The notes below the pieces were generated by a model, which did no database searches, was not told where the DNA came from, and worked only from the letters and a program-made list of their open reading frames with translations. DNA of 64,000 nt from contig NC_087064.1 in NCBI RefSeq assembly GCF_963678635.1, forward strand, positions 43,079,959-43,143,958, given 5' to 3'. This document shows positions 11,301-22,676 of the stretch, one piece after another (the stretch's first letter is position 1; each line of letters starts with the position of its first letter). The stretch is from Symsagittifera roscoffensis (lineage: Eukaryota; Xenacoelomorpha; Acoela; Convolutidae). The position numbers and the translations under genes were made by a program.

Positions 11301-14090
11301 ATCTTGAAAGTAGTAGATTACATAATTGGGCACTAAGGCCATTACAATATAGACATGACATCCACGAAGATATACAAGAACATAATATACAGGTTTTTAC
11401 TCGAGACAACCTAACACTTTAATTTGAAATAACAGTAAAACTAAATAAATTACCTCATCACCAACTGCCTGTAGCTCCATCAAAGATAACAGCTCAATCT
11501 TTACCTCCTCCATTTATCACAACAGAGCTTATCTATAAATACACTTGGATACATAAAATTCTACAATCCATTTTCAGGACTATCTTACAAATGTATCTTT
11601 TAATAGTTTTTTTCCCATGAAACCCTCTCCCCCTTGGTCTCCCCCCAGAACCTACTTCTCATCAAAATCCTTCCCCCCGAATAGGACCACAAGACTTTCT
11701 AGTTACATATTATGATTGCGATTAAAATCAACAAAAAACATCACATAAGTACGCAAAAAAACCAAGTAACTCAAGGCGAACTTGTACCATAAGAGAACGA
11801 ATCAAAAATTTGTAGCAGCTTTTTTATTCAAAAGCACGAGCTACAACTTTAACAGGATATATATTCCCAACAAAATTTTCAAAGAAAAAATTTATTGCGC
11901 ACAAGTTTTCAATTGAAACAAAATTAGACTCAATCACGAACCTTTTTATCAAAATCATCTTTAAGACTCTTTCATCTTAACCCTGAACATTGCAATAACT
12001 AACTAAAACGATTAAAATTAACAACGAATAAAGGCGCTCAAATCGCAAATTAATAAATTTTCAAATCTTCCCAGACTCAGCACATCAAGCAGAACTCAAA
12101 AGATACCAAAGTCATATTAAATTCGACGCTAAATACCCGTTCCGCGGCGCCCACGGATGTTTCAATTATGATCTACACGACAAAAAATGGATACTACAGA
12201 ATGGAATTAATAGTCCCTCTAACTGTGAAGATGACACAAAAAAACAACGGATACCAAGAAATAATGATTTTCGATAAGAAAATTCACTTATGAAAATACA
12301 ATTAACACGTGACTCAAAAGATGATACTATATTATATCGAGGAAAACGCTTCACTTGGAAAAATCGATCAAGGTGATTGCAATGCTACCACTCGAACCCA
12401 GGCAACAACACGTGTACAACATTTCATTTAGCTAAAATCCACGCAAGAATGATTAAATTTCGCCAACAATTTTTTATTGATTCAATTCCTTTTGGAAAAG
12501 TCATCCCTGGTAGAATAAGATCAAACCGACAAAATTATTAAAATATTGACGGTATTGAAAACAAATTAACACGTTTTAAAATCTACCCTGAAACAGAAGT
12601 CGCTTGTAAATACACCACACCACTTTTTAAAACTTAATATTCACAAATTAGTGTCAAATACAAAAAAAGGTTCCGACATGAAAACAGGAAAATTGATTAG
12701 ACACCCAAAACGCAAAAGTCAAAACCGCAATGATGAAAAATCTTATATTCGAGTAAGATTTTTGAAAAAAGCAGAAGACCCTGGCGGAAAACTTCGCCCA
12801 GAAGATAAAGATAGTACCTGTCTACCAGAACTTTCACCCATGAATAATACACATTTTCGTGCAATCCACTATTAAATACATCTAGATATGAAACTGGACT
12901 ACACAAAACGCAGAATTTTTCAAGAAATGTCATGATCCGAACTAGAAACACTTCATCACTTATGTGAACTCGAACGTACACTAATATTACAATCACCTGC
13001 ATTAGCAGCTTTGGAAATACCCAATGCAGAATATTTATTATCAGGCAATAGATCAAATTTCATTGACTACGAAGCAAACATTCTTTGGTACTACACAAGT
13101 ACTAAAAATCACCACTATACCTTTTTGAAGGGAAACAATATTATAAAAGATTCCCTATATTCTACAAAAAGAAAGCATATTTTGTTGAAACATTATCAAG
13201 ATTGAAATATTTACAGCTGTCCCATGTGGATCTGAAAATAGTCACAAAGTAGTACTGCTAAACCCAAACAACGCTAAATATTATCTCTTAACTCCCTAAC
13301 CTACTCTCAAGCCACCATTGAAGAAATTCTCACCAGAAAGTATAAGAGCTGGTAACCCAAATAAAGACCTAGAATCGATAGGTATACTCTACAGATCAGA
13401 CATACAACATCATATTCGAACAGAACAGTTTCGAGAATTCCTCACTAAAATGGATACAATACAAAGACAATCAATAGATCAAAACTTAAAAAAAATTGCT
13501 GAAACCGCAGGTTTCTCAGATATCTACGCACAAGATTACAGCGGATATTTTGGAGATACAAAAGACTATTTATACCTTAACGGTGAAAAGTACCGTCCAC
13601 AAGATATTCCACCTATAAATATTTTTAGTTTTGTAGGGTGGTTCTACTAAATCTTTAAAAGATTGACTATATTATAAGCCATGTTCAAATTTATCGCACT
13701 ACTCTTCTCACTTTTGAATGAAATCTACAACACATGTGCGATACATACACAAGTAAATAAACAAGCAAGTATAGCACGTATATTATTTGCAGGATTTTTT
13801 CGAATATTTTCAAGTTCAATTAATAAATTTCTCCTTGACGCTCAAATTAGCGAACATATTAAAAAACTATCAACCCCACCAAACGCAGAAGATACCTCAC
13901 AAGACAGTACAAACCTAACACCTACAGCACCACCACAATTACATAACCTACATAATAATCACCCTATATCTTTAGTACCACGAAACTATAGAAACACATT
14001 AGCAGAAATAGAGCACATCTCTCAAAATCTCAGCTACCCACAAAGCTCAGTATCTCATATAGCACTCCACTAGCCAAATTTTGACGACAC
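11300..14090 (+). pseudogene. env-like third ORF of the LTR retroelement, degenerate
   Basis: Downstream of integrase, a coding-like signal runs on the plus strand in changing frames with many stops. Visible pieces include GPQDFLVTYYDCD (about 11,680), FRGAHGCFNYDLHDKKW (about 12,140), NPGNNTCTT (about 12,395), LALEIPNAEYLLSGNRSNF-type sequence (about 13,010), an open stretch 13318-13650 and another 13681-14073 that starts with a hydrophobic segment FKFIALLFSLL. Spaced cysteines, then a hydrophobic segment, in the position after pol, are what an envelope-type glycoprotein of an env-bearing Ty3/gypsy element would show. The family assignment is inference from position and composition. It could also be an unrelated accessory ORF. 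It is broken and non-functional as it stands. Confidence 0.4.
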
Positions 14091-14657
14091 ATATGAACAG
14101 GTTGTAGAAAAACCACATACCTCAAATTTCCTCTCTCAAAACAACCACTTTTTTAGCCCACGCTGAGCCTCCAGATTGGATCCCTCATTCGTTACCTTTT
14201 CTACCCATCCAGCCTCCAACGTCACTCCTCTCGCATTTCCCTTTCCGATCTGATTTCTTCTATCCTACCCACATTCACCACTAACTCACCACGCATATAA
14301 TCCGATGATTCCACCTAGACCATTTTTAACACTTCGACGTAGATACCCCATTCGAATTCCAAGACTCCGAACCCAAACCATCCATTTTTTCGCAACCGCC
14401 TTTCAGTCCTTACTTCCTTACTTCCCAATGAACCCTCCCCAGTCCCCTCTTCTTATACTAACGCCACTCTCTTTCTTTCACCAATGACCAGAGATCAGCG
14501 CGACCCACTTAGCCCCGTAACCGACGATCTAAAACATGAATTAAATAATTTCATCACACTGCAACAATAACATCAAAACACTAATATGCTAACAATTTAT
14601 CAGCTATCGCACTCGATATCAATCTCTGAATCCTCAAACCAATCACCAAACGAAATC
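14091..14657. other. retroelement 3' region before the tandem repeats
   Basis: C-rich, A-rich sequence with short open frames (for example 14305-14487) and no recognisable domain. Composition matches the preceding env-like block. Confidence 0.3.
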
Positions 14658-15804
14658 GAAACAAGAGCCGTCAGAAATTTTGAACATAAACATCCCAATG
14701 TACAATCCCAACTACTCAGCCATCCACGACCAGCCCGACTGTTTTCACATCATTCACTACATACTAACACTAAAGAATTCTCAAAATACAGCATAACGTT
14801 TTCCCCGCAATACAATTACTACCAGACCTTCTAGAAACACCAACTGAATTTCGTTGATGAATATAGCCTGTTTCCAACACTATCATGGACGTCATACTAC
14901 CACTTTACTAACCCATTAGCTCTTCCCTTATACTATAATCCGGCCGATAACGAACTATGCCAATCCCGTTTAAACAAATCAGTATATCTTTAGGACCACG
15001 TTCCCTTTTCTCTACGACCACGCTTTACGAAGTATATCTTTACGACCACGCTATTACACGCTATATGGAAGAAACAGATATTGAAGACGACCCTAACACT
15101 AACCCTCAAATAACTGAAATTTTTTTATCAAGTCAGAATACGTGTTTATTATAAATATCACTATGTACGTATCAATATACCAAAATACGTATTTAAGAAA
15201 TTTGACAACATCATCGCCACTGCACTGAAAAACACTGAAGCATATGAATAATACTTCAATTAATTCAATCACTTCGTACTAACTTTTCACATCCGTACAC
15301 CTAAGTAACATAATTTGCACTGTTCGTATGAAATTATGTTACGCTCAAAATTGGCACTCACATACACCTAATATAAAATCATCCAACACCGATATACAAC
15401 TAACACACCATCACGAAACCCACAGCTCAGATTTACATTCATTAACTCCAAACACACTTCACCATACTTCCTAATTGTTTTTGTTAAATAAAAACTACTA
15501 GTCTTTACGGCTTCTTCCCTGGCTACGATCCCATTCGAAAAATGTATATACTCTGCCCACTAAACGAATCCTTCGATGTTGATGACTCCCACCCACTAAT
15601 CATCCCCACGAATATATACAGCCCATTGAAATCCCCATACTAGCACATACATAACATTAATTATAACCAAAAATTTTATAACTTAATCCAAAACACATCG
15701 CCTGAATTCTCATTTAATAATGGAAAACTAAATACCACCCGAGCGCTAGAGCTTCTGTGGCCTCTGCTTCAAACTAAAACATCACCCGCATGCTTGCAAA
15801 AATT
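14658..15804 (+). repeat. 1,147-bp direct repeat, copy 1 (LTR candidate)
   Basis: The unit begins GAAACAAGAGCCGTCAGAAA and ends CATGCTTGCAAAAATT. Copy 2 follows after a 20-bp spacer, and both copies are 1,147 bp by my coordinates. Each contains TTAAATAAAAAC (a possible polyadenylation signal, near 15,483 here) and a short open frame (14957-15154) beginning MPIPFKQISISLG, largely conserved between copies. Position downstream of an env-like block and the polyA signal suggest an LTR. Clear TG...CA ends and a primer-binding site were not found. Confidence 0.6.
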
Positions 15805-15824
15805 CTGGCATCATCCTACAAATA

Positions 15825-16971
15825 GAAACAAGAGCCGTCAGAAATTTCGAACGCAAACATCCCAATGTACAATCCCAACTACTCAGTCATCCACGACCAG
15901 CCCGACTGTTTTCACATCATTCACTACATACTAACACTAAAAAATTCTCAAAATACAACATAACGTTTTTCCACAATACAATTACTACCAGACCACCTAC
16001 AAACACCAACTGAATTTCGTTGATGAGTATAGCCTGTTTCCAACACTATCATGGACCTCATACTACAACTTTACTAAACCATTAGCTCTTCCTTTATACG
16101 ATAATCCCGCCGATAACGAACTATGCCAATCCCGCTTACACAAATAAGTATATCTTTAGGACCACGTTCCCTTTTCTTTACGACCACGCTTTACGAAGTA
16201 TATTTTTACGACCACGCTATTACACGCTATATGGAGGACACAGATATTGAAGACGACCCTAACACTAACCCTCAAATAACTGAAATTTTTTTATCAAGTC
16301 AGAATACGTGTTTATTAAAAATATCACTATGTACGTATCAATATATCAAAATATGTATTTAAGAAATATGACAACATTATCGCCACTGCACTGAAAAACA
16401 CTGAAGCATATGAATAATACTTCAATTAATTCAATCACTTTGTACTACTTTTTCACTTCCGTACACCTAAGTAACATGATTTGCACTGTTCGTATGAAAT
16501 TATGTTACGCTCAAAACTGGCACACACATACACCTAATATAAAATCATCCAACACCAATATACAACTAAAACACCATCACGAAACCCACAGCTCAGATTT
16601 ACTTTCCTTAACTCCAAACACACTTCACCATACTTCCTAATTGTTTTTGTTAAATAAAAACTACTAGTCTTTACGGCTTCTTCCCTGGCTACGATCCCAT
16701 TCGAAAAATGTATATACTCTGCCCACTAAACGAATCCTTCGATGTTGATGACTCCCACCCACTAATCATGCCCATGAATATATACAGCCCATTGATATCT
16801 CCATACTAGCAACATACATAACATTAATTATAACCGAAAATTTTATAACATAATCCAAAACACATCGCATGAATTCTCATTTAATAATGGAAAACTAAAT
16901 ACCATCCGAGCGCTAGGGCTACTGTGGCCTCTGCTTCAAACTAAAACATCACCCGCATGCCTGCAAAAATT
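15825..16971 (+). repeat. 1,147-bp direct repeat, copy 2 (LTR candidate)
   Basis: This is the second unit, diverged from copy 1 by scattered substitutions. It carries the 16123-16362 frame (MPIPLTQISISLG...) and a second open frame at 16410-16640 that is interrupted by a stop in copy 1. TTAAATAAAAAC recurs near 16,650. Downstream sequence (ATTAAATGAAGAC...) is unrelated to the spacer, which defines the right edge. Confidence 0.6.
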
Positions 16972-17799
16972 AAATGAAGACAACCCTTTTTAAGTACAAT
17001 TAATTTTTTCGACTAACAAATATATGAAAACACTCACCATTTTTTTCAAATGTCTCCTTTTCTTTCTGTCTCCGCCAATCAGTCATCAAAAAACGAACAA
17101 AACCCAAATAAAAAATTGTAAAATATTCTCTAGAGTTTTTATTATCCTTCTTAACTATTGAAGTATCTTAATAAAGCAAGAATTTGCGTTTAACAATTAC
17201 ATTAATAAGTCGGCAGTAAAATTAAAAAAAAACTAGAGCAGTTAATTTGCAAAAAATTGCAAATAAACTAAAAAAAATCTAATCTTTTCTATGAGGCGCT
17301 TCCTTTTTAAATTTAAAATCTTTCTTCCCTCGTCCACAATTCACACATTCGTTCCACAAACTCGTAAAACTCGCCCACTAAGAAATGTTAAACAAAAGAA
17401 TTTCTAGCTTCAAAATTAACTGATAACAACTCTAACTTGTTTTTACACGTTTCATACTTTCCTTCAACCCAGTTGGCAAGAAAAATAAGAGTAGGCTTAA
17501 ACTAACCAACGCAACTTACTTATGCCACAAAACCACAAGCTAATAGCATGAATAAGAAAGAAAGTCCCACGGTACCCAAACCGGACTAAACACAGGTTAA
17601 AACTGAATAAAGTATTCTTATGTCACTCACTTTCAAGTTATATTGAAACCAAATGAAACAATAAAAAGTCAAAAGACAACCCAAAACAAAATGATCTACA
17701 TTTGGGAAAAAGATACAACCAAAAAAAAGAGAAAAACACCTGACAAAAGTGAAACAAAAGGTTGAACACATAAAGAGGCTCTGCCTAAAAAGAGATAAT
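16972..17799. other. unassigned A+T-rich sequence
   Basis: No coding frame of note. It could be the untranslated leader of the retroelement whose possible gag start lies at 18,037. Confidence 0.3.
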
Positions 17800-17886
17800 G
17801 AAAGTATAATCCTGGCCTCACCAACCAGAGGGACGTCCTGAGCATGCTTTATAGCTGGCCTAACCCACCGCGCTACAACCACGCTT
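17800..17886 (-). repeat. tRNA-like SINE head candidate
   Basis: Read on the minus strand, it carries an A-box-like stretch TAGCGCGGTGGGTTAG followed about 40 nt later by GGTTGGTGAGGCC, a degenerate B box. Acceptor pairing is not evident, so this is not a working tRNA gene. Confidence 0.3.
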
Positions 17887-18036
17887 TGTGACCCATTTTT
17901 TTTTTGACGAGAGTTGCTCTAGTGTGAGCGATTCTTTAAAAAAACCTAACTGAAATGAAAAACGCTTTTGCGAAAAAAAAAACAAGAATGAATCATAAGT
18001 AAAAACTGAATTCACTAACAAGATTCAGATATATAA

Positions 18037-18558
18037 ATGCAATATGATTTGATAGATTTCTTAGAGCTATTGGAACGACCAGAAAGGGGAGATGAAAACT
18101 CGATTACATTCCAACTCCGGACTGGCAAATCTATAAGGTTTGTTTCCGTAGTCACGACACTCAAAGAATTTAAAGTATGAACTCAACATCGCAGCAAAAG
18201 AAAAGCATTGAAACAGACCAATGGCCAACTCGATGTTGATCTGACATACCGATTCTAATCACTTGGCACTTCACACGGAAAAGTCAAACTTCGTTTTGCA
18301 CGTAGCCCTGCTCTAAGCTTAACAAAATCAACACATCATTGCATCGATTTGAAGTCTTGACACAATCACCCAAGACGATCCACGATCAAACGATACCCAC
18401 ATTTGGAAAACAAACAAACGATCTTCTTCTCTCTACCCAAGCAACTACATATCTTCTCTCTTCAAGAATTGACTGCTCAAACCTCACTCGTCCGTCGCTA
18501 CATTAAACAATTTAAAATTAAAAACTCTCTAGGCCCCGGATGGGTAGACCAGTTCTAA
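18037..18558 (+). pseudogene. degenerate 174-codon frame, gag-like candidate
   Basis: An ATG at 18037 opens a frame of 174 codons ending in TAA at 18556-18558. Three internal stops break it, at 18178-18180, 18256-18258 and 18358-18360. The remaining translation looks like protein: MQYDLIDFLELLERPERG, then ITFQLRTGKSIRFVSVV, then lysine/arginine-rich and leucine-rich parts ending GPGWVDQF. I recognise no domain. Its place about 1.07 kb downstream of an LTR-like repeat pair, with the same C/A-rich composition as the retroelement block, suggests the first ORF (gag) of an element in the same orientation. This is inference. Confidence 0.35.
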
Positions 18559-18817
18559 TCTAGTAATTATAAACCACTTATATTATTGATAAATCTATCT
18601 CTTAAAAATATTACTAACAAACCAATCATATTTCATCTCTAACCTTGACACTTAATAGGAAGTGGTGAAACTACTTGTGGTTTCAGCACCAGAACAATTT
18701 GAATAAACCTTACACTACAGTTGTTCTTCTTCTGGATAAACTCCAAGAACTAACTCGTAAATATCAGTATACACTAGATCCATTGGGACTAGGAGATATG
18801 AGAGTAAGATTAAGATT
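18559..18817. other. unassigned sequence before the duplication
   Basis: Nothing recognised. It ends where the segmental repeat starts. Confidence 0.4.
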
Positions 18818-20097
18818 GGTACTAAGGTTAAGACTAAGAAGTTGCACGAATCTATCCGGCCGAAATTATGATAGCGTGACGAACAGACGTGTACGTTATC
18901 TGAACTTACTCTATTAGTACAGTACTTTGTACATGACTCATTAAATTCTTGACTTAATATTTGACCAGAAGTTCTTTTTGATTTCTTTGAAAAAAAAACA
19001 GGGATTTTCTTGATTTTTCGTTTAGAAATTTTGACAAAATTTCTGTTCAGAAATTGGCTATATCTAAGCTATTTCTAGCTAGAAAAAATCTCCTGTTGGG
19101 GTTCGATTGAATAACCAACCTACCAATTGCTAGACGCTTGTGTTAACCGCTAGAAATCATCAGAAGTTGAAAAAAGCAGCAATCTAATTCAAAGTAACAC
19201 TTGTTGTCTTGCTAAGATTATTGTCTATACTCCGAGCATGTAGAATCCAACTTTATCTCTGATTAACCTTACTAAATATTTTGTTAATTCTCTGAATATT
19301 CTATGATAATTTGAATATAGACTAGAAGCCTTTGCTGGGTACGGGTAGCAATCTAAATGTCCAAAACGAACCGAAAAAAAAGTTCTGATACAATTAGATT
19401 CCATGAAATTAGTTTTAATCAGAAGCATACTTTTGCCAGGCAATTTCCAGAATTCCATCCGTACTGAATTAAATTATCCGGACAAATTGAACAAATTTAG
19501 ATTATTCAAAAGCATTTTTTTCAAATTGAATTAAGATGAGACAAAAAGTGAGTAGAACGGAGTTGGCTTAGGACTCGGAGCAAGCTATTATGGTGCAGTT
19601 TTTTTTCAAAAATCGAAACCAAATTTTTACCCACCCCTCCCCCCCTCAAGAAAAATGGGTCGACTTGTTTTTTTTTAAAGTTAATCATGAGTTGCGCTGA
19701 AACTACCAAGTTAAACAACGAAAAAAATTTATTAGAATGAGCTTCTCATAGAGCCCAATAAAGTTCTTGAAGGGTAAAATCTCTAAAAATCTATTTAAGA
19801 GTAAAGGTAAAATTATGGTTCAGAAACTCGCAAAATAAATTGCACCATGATAATTTTGTTGGGCTAAAATTGTCGTTTTCAATTTTTGTTTAACCTTAAC
19901 TCATTTTGAGAAAACCACATTTGAAGTTTCCATTTTTGCTCGTTTTGTCCAGATAATTTTATTAATCACAGGACTTAAAAAGTGGCGTTGGTTTTATCTC
20001 AGCCACTTGGGATTTCCATCTTAGTTTCCACTTTTTTCAATTTCCAAATGATTTGAAGACTTTTCGCATTCAGTTGCAAATAATTACTTGCAAATAA
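18818..20097. repeat. segmental duplication, unit 1, left part
   Basis: Nearly identical to 22677-23924, offset about 3.86 kb. It starts GGTACTAAGG...TTGCACGAATCTATCC and ends near CAGTTGCAAATAATTACTTG. A 77-codon minus-strand frame (19225-19458) is identical in both copies. That reflects recent duplication and not selection, since no family is recognised. A tRNA-like segment lies at 19095-19153. Confidence 0.85.
19095..19153 (-). repeat. tRNA-like SINE head candidate, copy 1
   Basis: On the minus strand: CTAGCGGTTAACACAAGC (A-box/D-arm-like), CTAGCAA (anticodon-loop-like, AGC), then GGTTA-TTCAATC-GAACC, a T-arm with a consensus TTCRANY loop and four paired bases. The acceptor stem is not formed. 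It is best explained as a tRNA-derived SINE fragment, duplicated at 22951-23009. Confidence 0.45.
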
Positions 20098-20102
20098 TTA
20101 CT

Positions 20103-21022
20103 ACCTCCATACACCAAAAATGGTTATCATACAATTCCATACATCAAGTGTATGGAAAAATGCTTGTCATACAATTTTTAAACAATTTCTAAAAATGTCT
20201 GAAAACTGGTATAAACTTATTTCTGTGGATGTTTGATTCTTATAAAACAGTCTTGTGATAAAAAACTGAGGTTCTCGTTTTTTGAAAAAAATGCTTATCA
20301 TACAATTCCCATATATGGGAATTGTATGACTGGCATTTTTTTGATGGCGACTTAAAGTAATTTTGAAAATTTGGCCCAAAAAAATTTTTGTTTTTTTTTC
20401 AACCGCAAATCGAATTTCGTAACGCAAACAAACATTTTTCGAAATTTTTTTTTGCATGTAAAATTTAATATTTTGTGTGCATAACGTAGTCCTGGATACG
20501 ATAAAATTGGCTTTTATTTTCTTTTCACTAAAATGTTTTTTTTTCAAAAACGCTGAAAATTCCTATTTTTTTTTGTATGGGGTGTTAATGTGAGCCTTGA
20601 TTAATGTCTGATAACTTGAAAAATCAAAAATTTAAAATAATCATCATTAAAAAATTTTGCCAAAAAATAAAAGTTCGTTACTTTTGTTATATCAATTGTG
20701 AAAATATCCAAATTCAGGTCGTTTTCTATGCATTGTAAATTCAAGACCGTCCAACCTTTGGTGTTTTGAGTAACCAAGGTCTTTGTCACTTGTGTTTTGT
20801 TGCAAACACAACCGCAAATTTTTCAGAAACTAAATTTAGAAAGAAAAAATCAAAATTTTTGGATTATGGAAAAACACCTATCATACAATTTTCATATAGT
20901 GAAAAATGTTTATCATAGAGATTTCATACAATGTTCTGTATGTATGGCATTATATGGAATTGTATGACAAGAAGTTTTTCATAAATGGAAATTGTATGAT
21001 TAGAAGTTTTGGTCAACCCGGG
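20103..21022. mobile_element. family A palindrome-rich element
   Basis: The right terminus is GGTCAACCCGGG (21011-21022). The left terminus lacks CCCGGGTTGA but retains ACCTCCATACACC. The interior matches the complete copy at 60762-61658, including GTGCATAACGTAGTCCTGG, TTTTCTATGCATT and a CAAGACCGTCCAA block. It contains a perfect 32-nt palindrome at 20298-20329. Open frames across it (for example minus 20167-20547) are by-products. It lies inside unit 1 of the 3.8-kb duplication and is absent at the corresponding place in unit 2. Confidence 0.65.
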
Positions 21023-21300
21023 TGCGCCCCCCCCCCCCCTCAATTCTGGTTGCCAAAATTTTACAAATGGTCCCGACTTTGGAACAACATTATGACATCC
21101 ATTTTTCGCTGAACATCTCAAACTTTTCTGAAGACCATTCGGGCGCCAAAGTGCCTAACTTTGGGGGGGGGGGCGTGGCGAAAACACGCAGTTTGTTGGT
21201 CAAAGTTTTCATAAAAAATAGAAAACTTACACTATTTTAAGGTCGTTAATCAAACTGGTCAACCTAAAAAAATCGGCAAAATTTTCAATTTTTTTTGTTG
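21023..21300 (-). mobile_element. family C-related fragment within duplication unit 1
   Basis: It starts in a C-rich run (GTGCGCCCCCCCC...), then CAATTCTGGTTGCCAAAATT, and further on a GGGGGGG-CGTGGCG block and GGTCAACCTAAAAAAATC. These match family C read in reverse. It is about 75 bp shorter than the same segment in unit 2, through a deletion after GGTCAAAGTTTTC. Confidence 0.5.
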
Positions 21301-22240
21301 AAAAAGCGCCCCCGCTCCAATTTATATTTCTTATAAGAGAACATCCTTGGTGGTTGCGTTTTTAATGGTAAGACTAACACGTTTTCGAAAATCATTTTTT
21401 GTTGTATTTCTCGTTGGACAAAAAAACAAACCCATGAAGCGCGAAACTCGAAAAAAATTAGTTTATTAAAACTGTTGGTCATACCATTTTCTTGAATGCC
21501 TGGATTAATAAAAAAATCATACAATTTTCAAAATGGAAAAAAGCTAGTCATGCATTTTCATGCAGTTTCATAAGCACAGAAAGTTGCCTGGAAAGTCTAC
21601 GTTTTGTGATTTTTCCTATATGAAAATTGTATGAATAGAACTTTTCGATAAAACAAAAGTTTGACTTTTTTCTCAAATTTAATTTCTTCGAAATGTTTTC
21701 ATGTTGTGTTTATAAGCTAACATAAATGACAAATAGCTTAGGCTAATCAAAACTAGAGTCACAAAGGGTTAGGCTGTACAAGGCAAAGGAAACAATCTGA
21801 ATGTCTTAGAGTTGTCTTACACAGACTGTATAACGGAAGTCTCAATTTTTTACGTTTCGGCAAAATGTTTCATTTTTTTTATTTGAAAATTTAATTAATC
21901 TGGCATTGAGCAAGACCTAGATGCCAATACCATATGAAAAAAAAAGTTCCTTAAGAGTTTTGAAAAAAAAAATCCCCGCGAAACTGAAAAAAAAATCTAA
22001 TTTTTGTTTAACCAGGACTACATTATGCAGAAAAAAAAATTAATTTTGCATGCAAACGTTTTTTTGAACAATGCTGGTTTGAGTACCAAATTCGTTTCGC
22101 CGTTGAAACAAAAATTTTTTGAGAATTGTTTTGATACTATTTAGAAAAAAATTTTGTCGCCAATAAAAAAAAGCCAACGGGTCATGCAACTTCAATATCT
22201 AGAAATTGTATGATGAGAAATTTTTTTGACAAAAATGTTC
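21301..22240. repeat. segmental duplication, unit 1, right part
   Basis: Aligns with about 25,095-25,960, offset 3.7-3.8 kb, with scattered substitutions and small indels. No gene recognised. It contains family A-like motifs (CATACAATTTTCA, AAATTGTATGA). Confidence 0.7.
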
Positions 22241-22539
22241 TTTTTCTACTACGATGCACAATTTTTAATTTTATAAAACAATTTTTTTGAAAAATATGGA
22301 TGACATCGTTTCAGCACGATGTATGAAAACTGTATGATTAGTATTTTTTTCATAAACTTAGTTTATGGAATTGTATGATTGGCCTTTTTGGCTTATGGAG
22401 ATCAACAGGGTTGTGAAAGTGTTTATCATAGAGAATTCAGTTAATTTTTTGCAGGTATGACCTTATATGGAGTTATTGGATAAGAAGAGTTTGTTTAAAG
22501 AGAACGTATGTATGCATTTACATATTAAAATGCGTTCTA
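22241..22539. repeat. family A-like motifs, fragment
   Basis: Repeated AATTGTATGATT/TGTATGATTAG motifs and a TTATATGGAGTTATTGG block typical of family A, without termini. Confidence 0.4.
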
Positions 22540-22676
22540 GACAATTTTTGGAAAATTTTGACCAAAAAATTGTGTTTTTTCGGCGCGCGCTCATTCCTTA
22601 AAATTAGTATTCATTGGCGCCGAAGGTGCCCTTAGAAAACTTTTAGGGTCCGTCATCAATGAAGATATCTCAAAAT
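22540..22676 (+). mobile_element. family C fragment
   Basis: It contains TTGACCAAAAAATTG, CGGCGCGCGCTC, a GGCGCCGAAGGTGCC palindrome and GATATCTCAAAATGGTAC, in the order of family C. It ends exactly where duplication unit 2 begins. Confidence 0.6.

Noticed and set aside
19225-19458. 77-codon minus frame identical at 23081-23314 as a conserved gene
   Set aside because: Identity follows from the recent segmental duplication. No domain or independent conservation is visible.
20167-20547. 126-codon minus frame
   Set aside because: It lies within the palindrome-rich family A element and is not maintained in the other copies.
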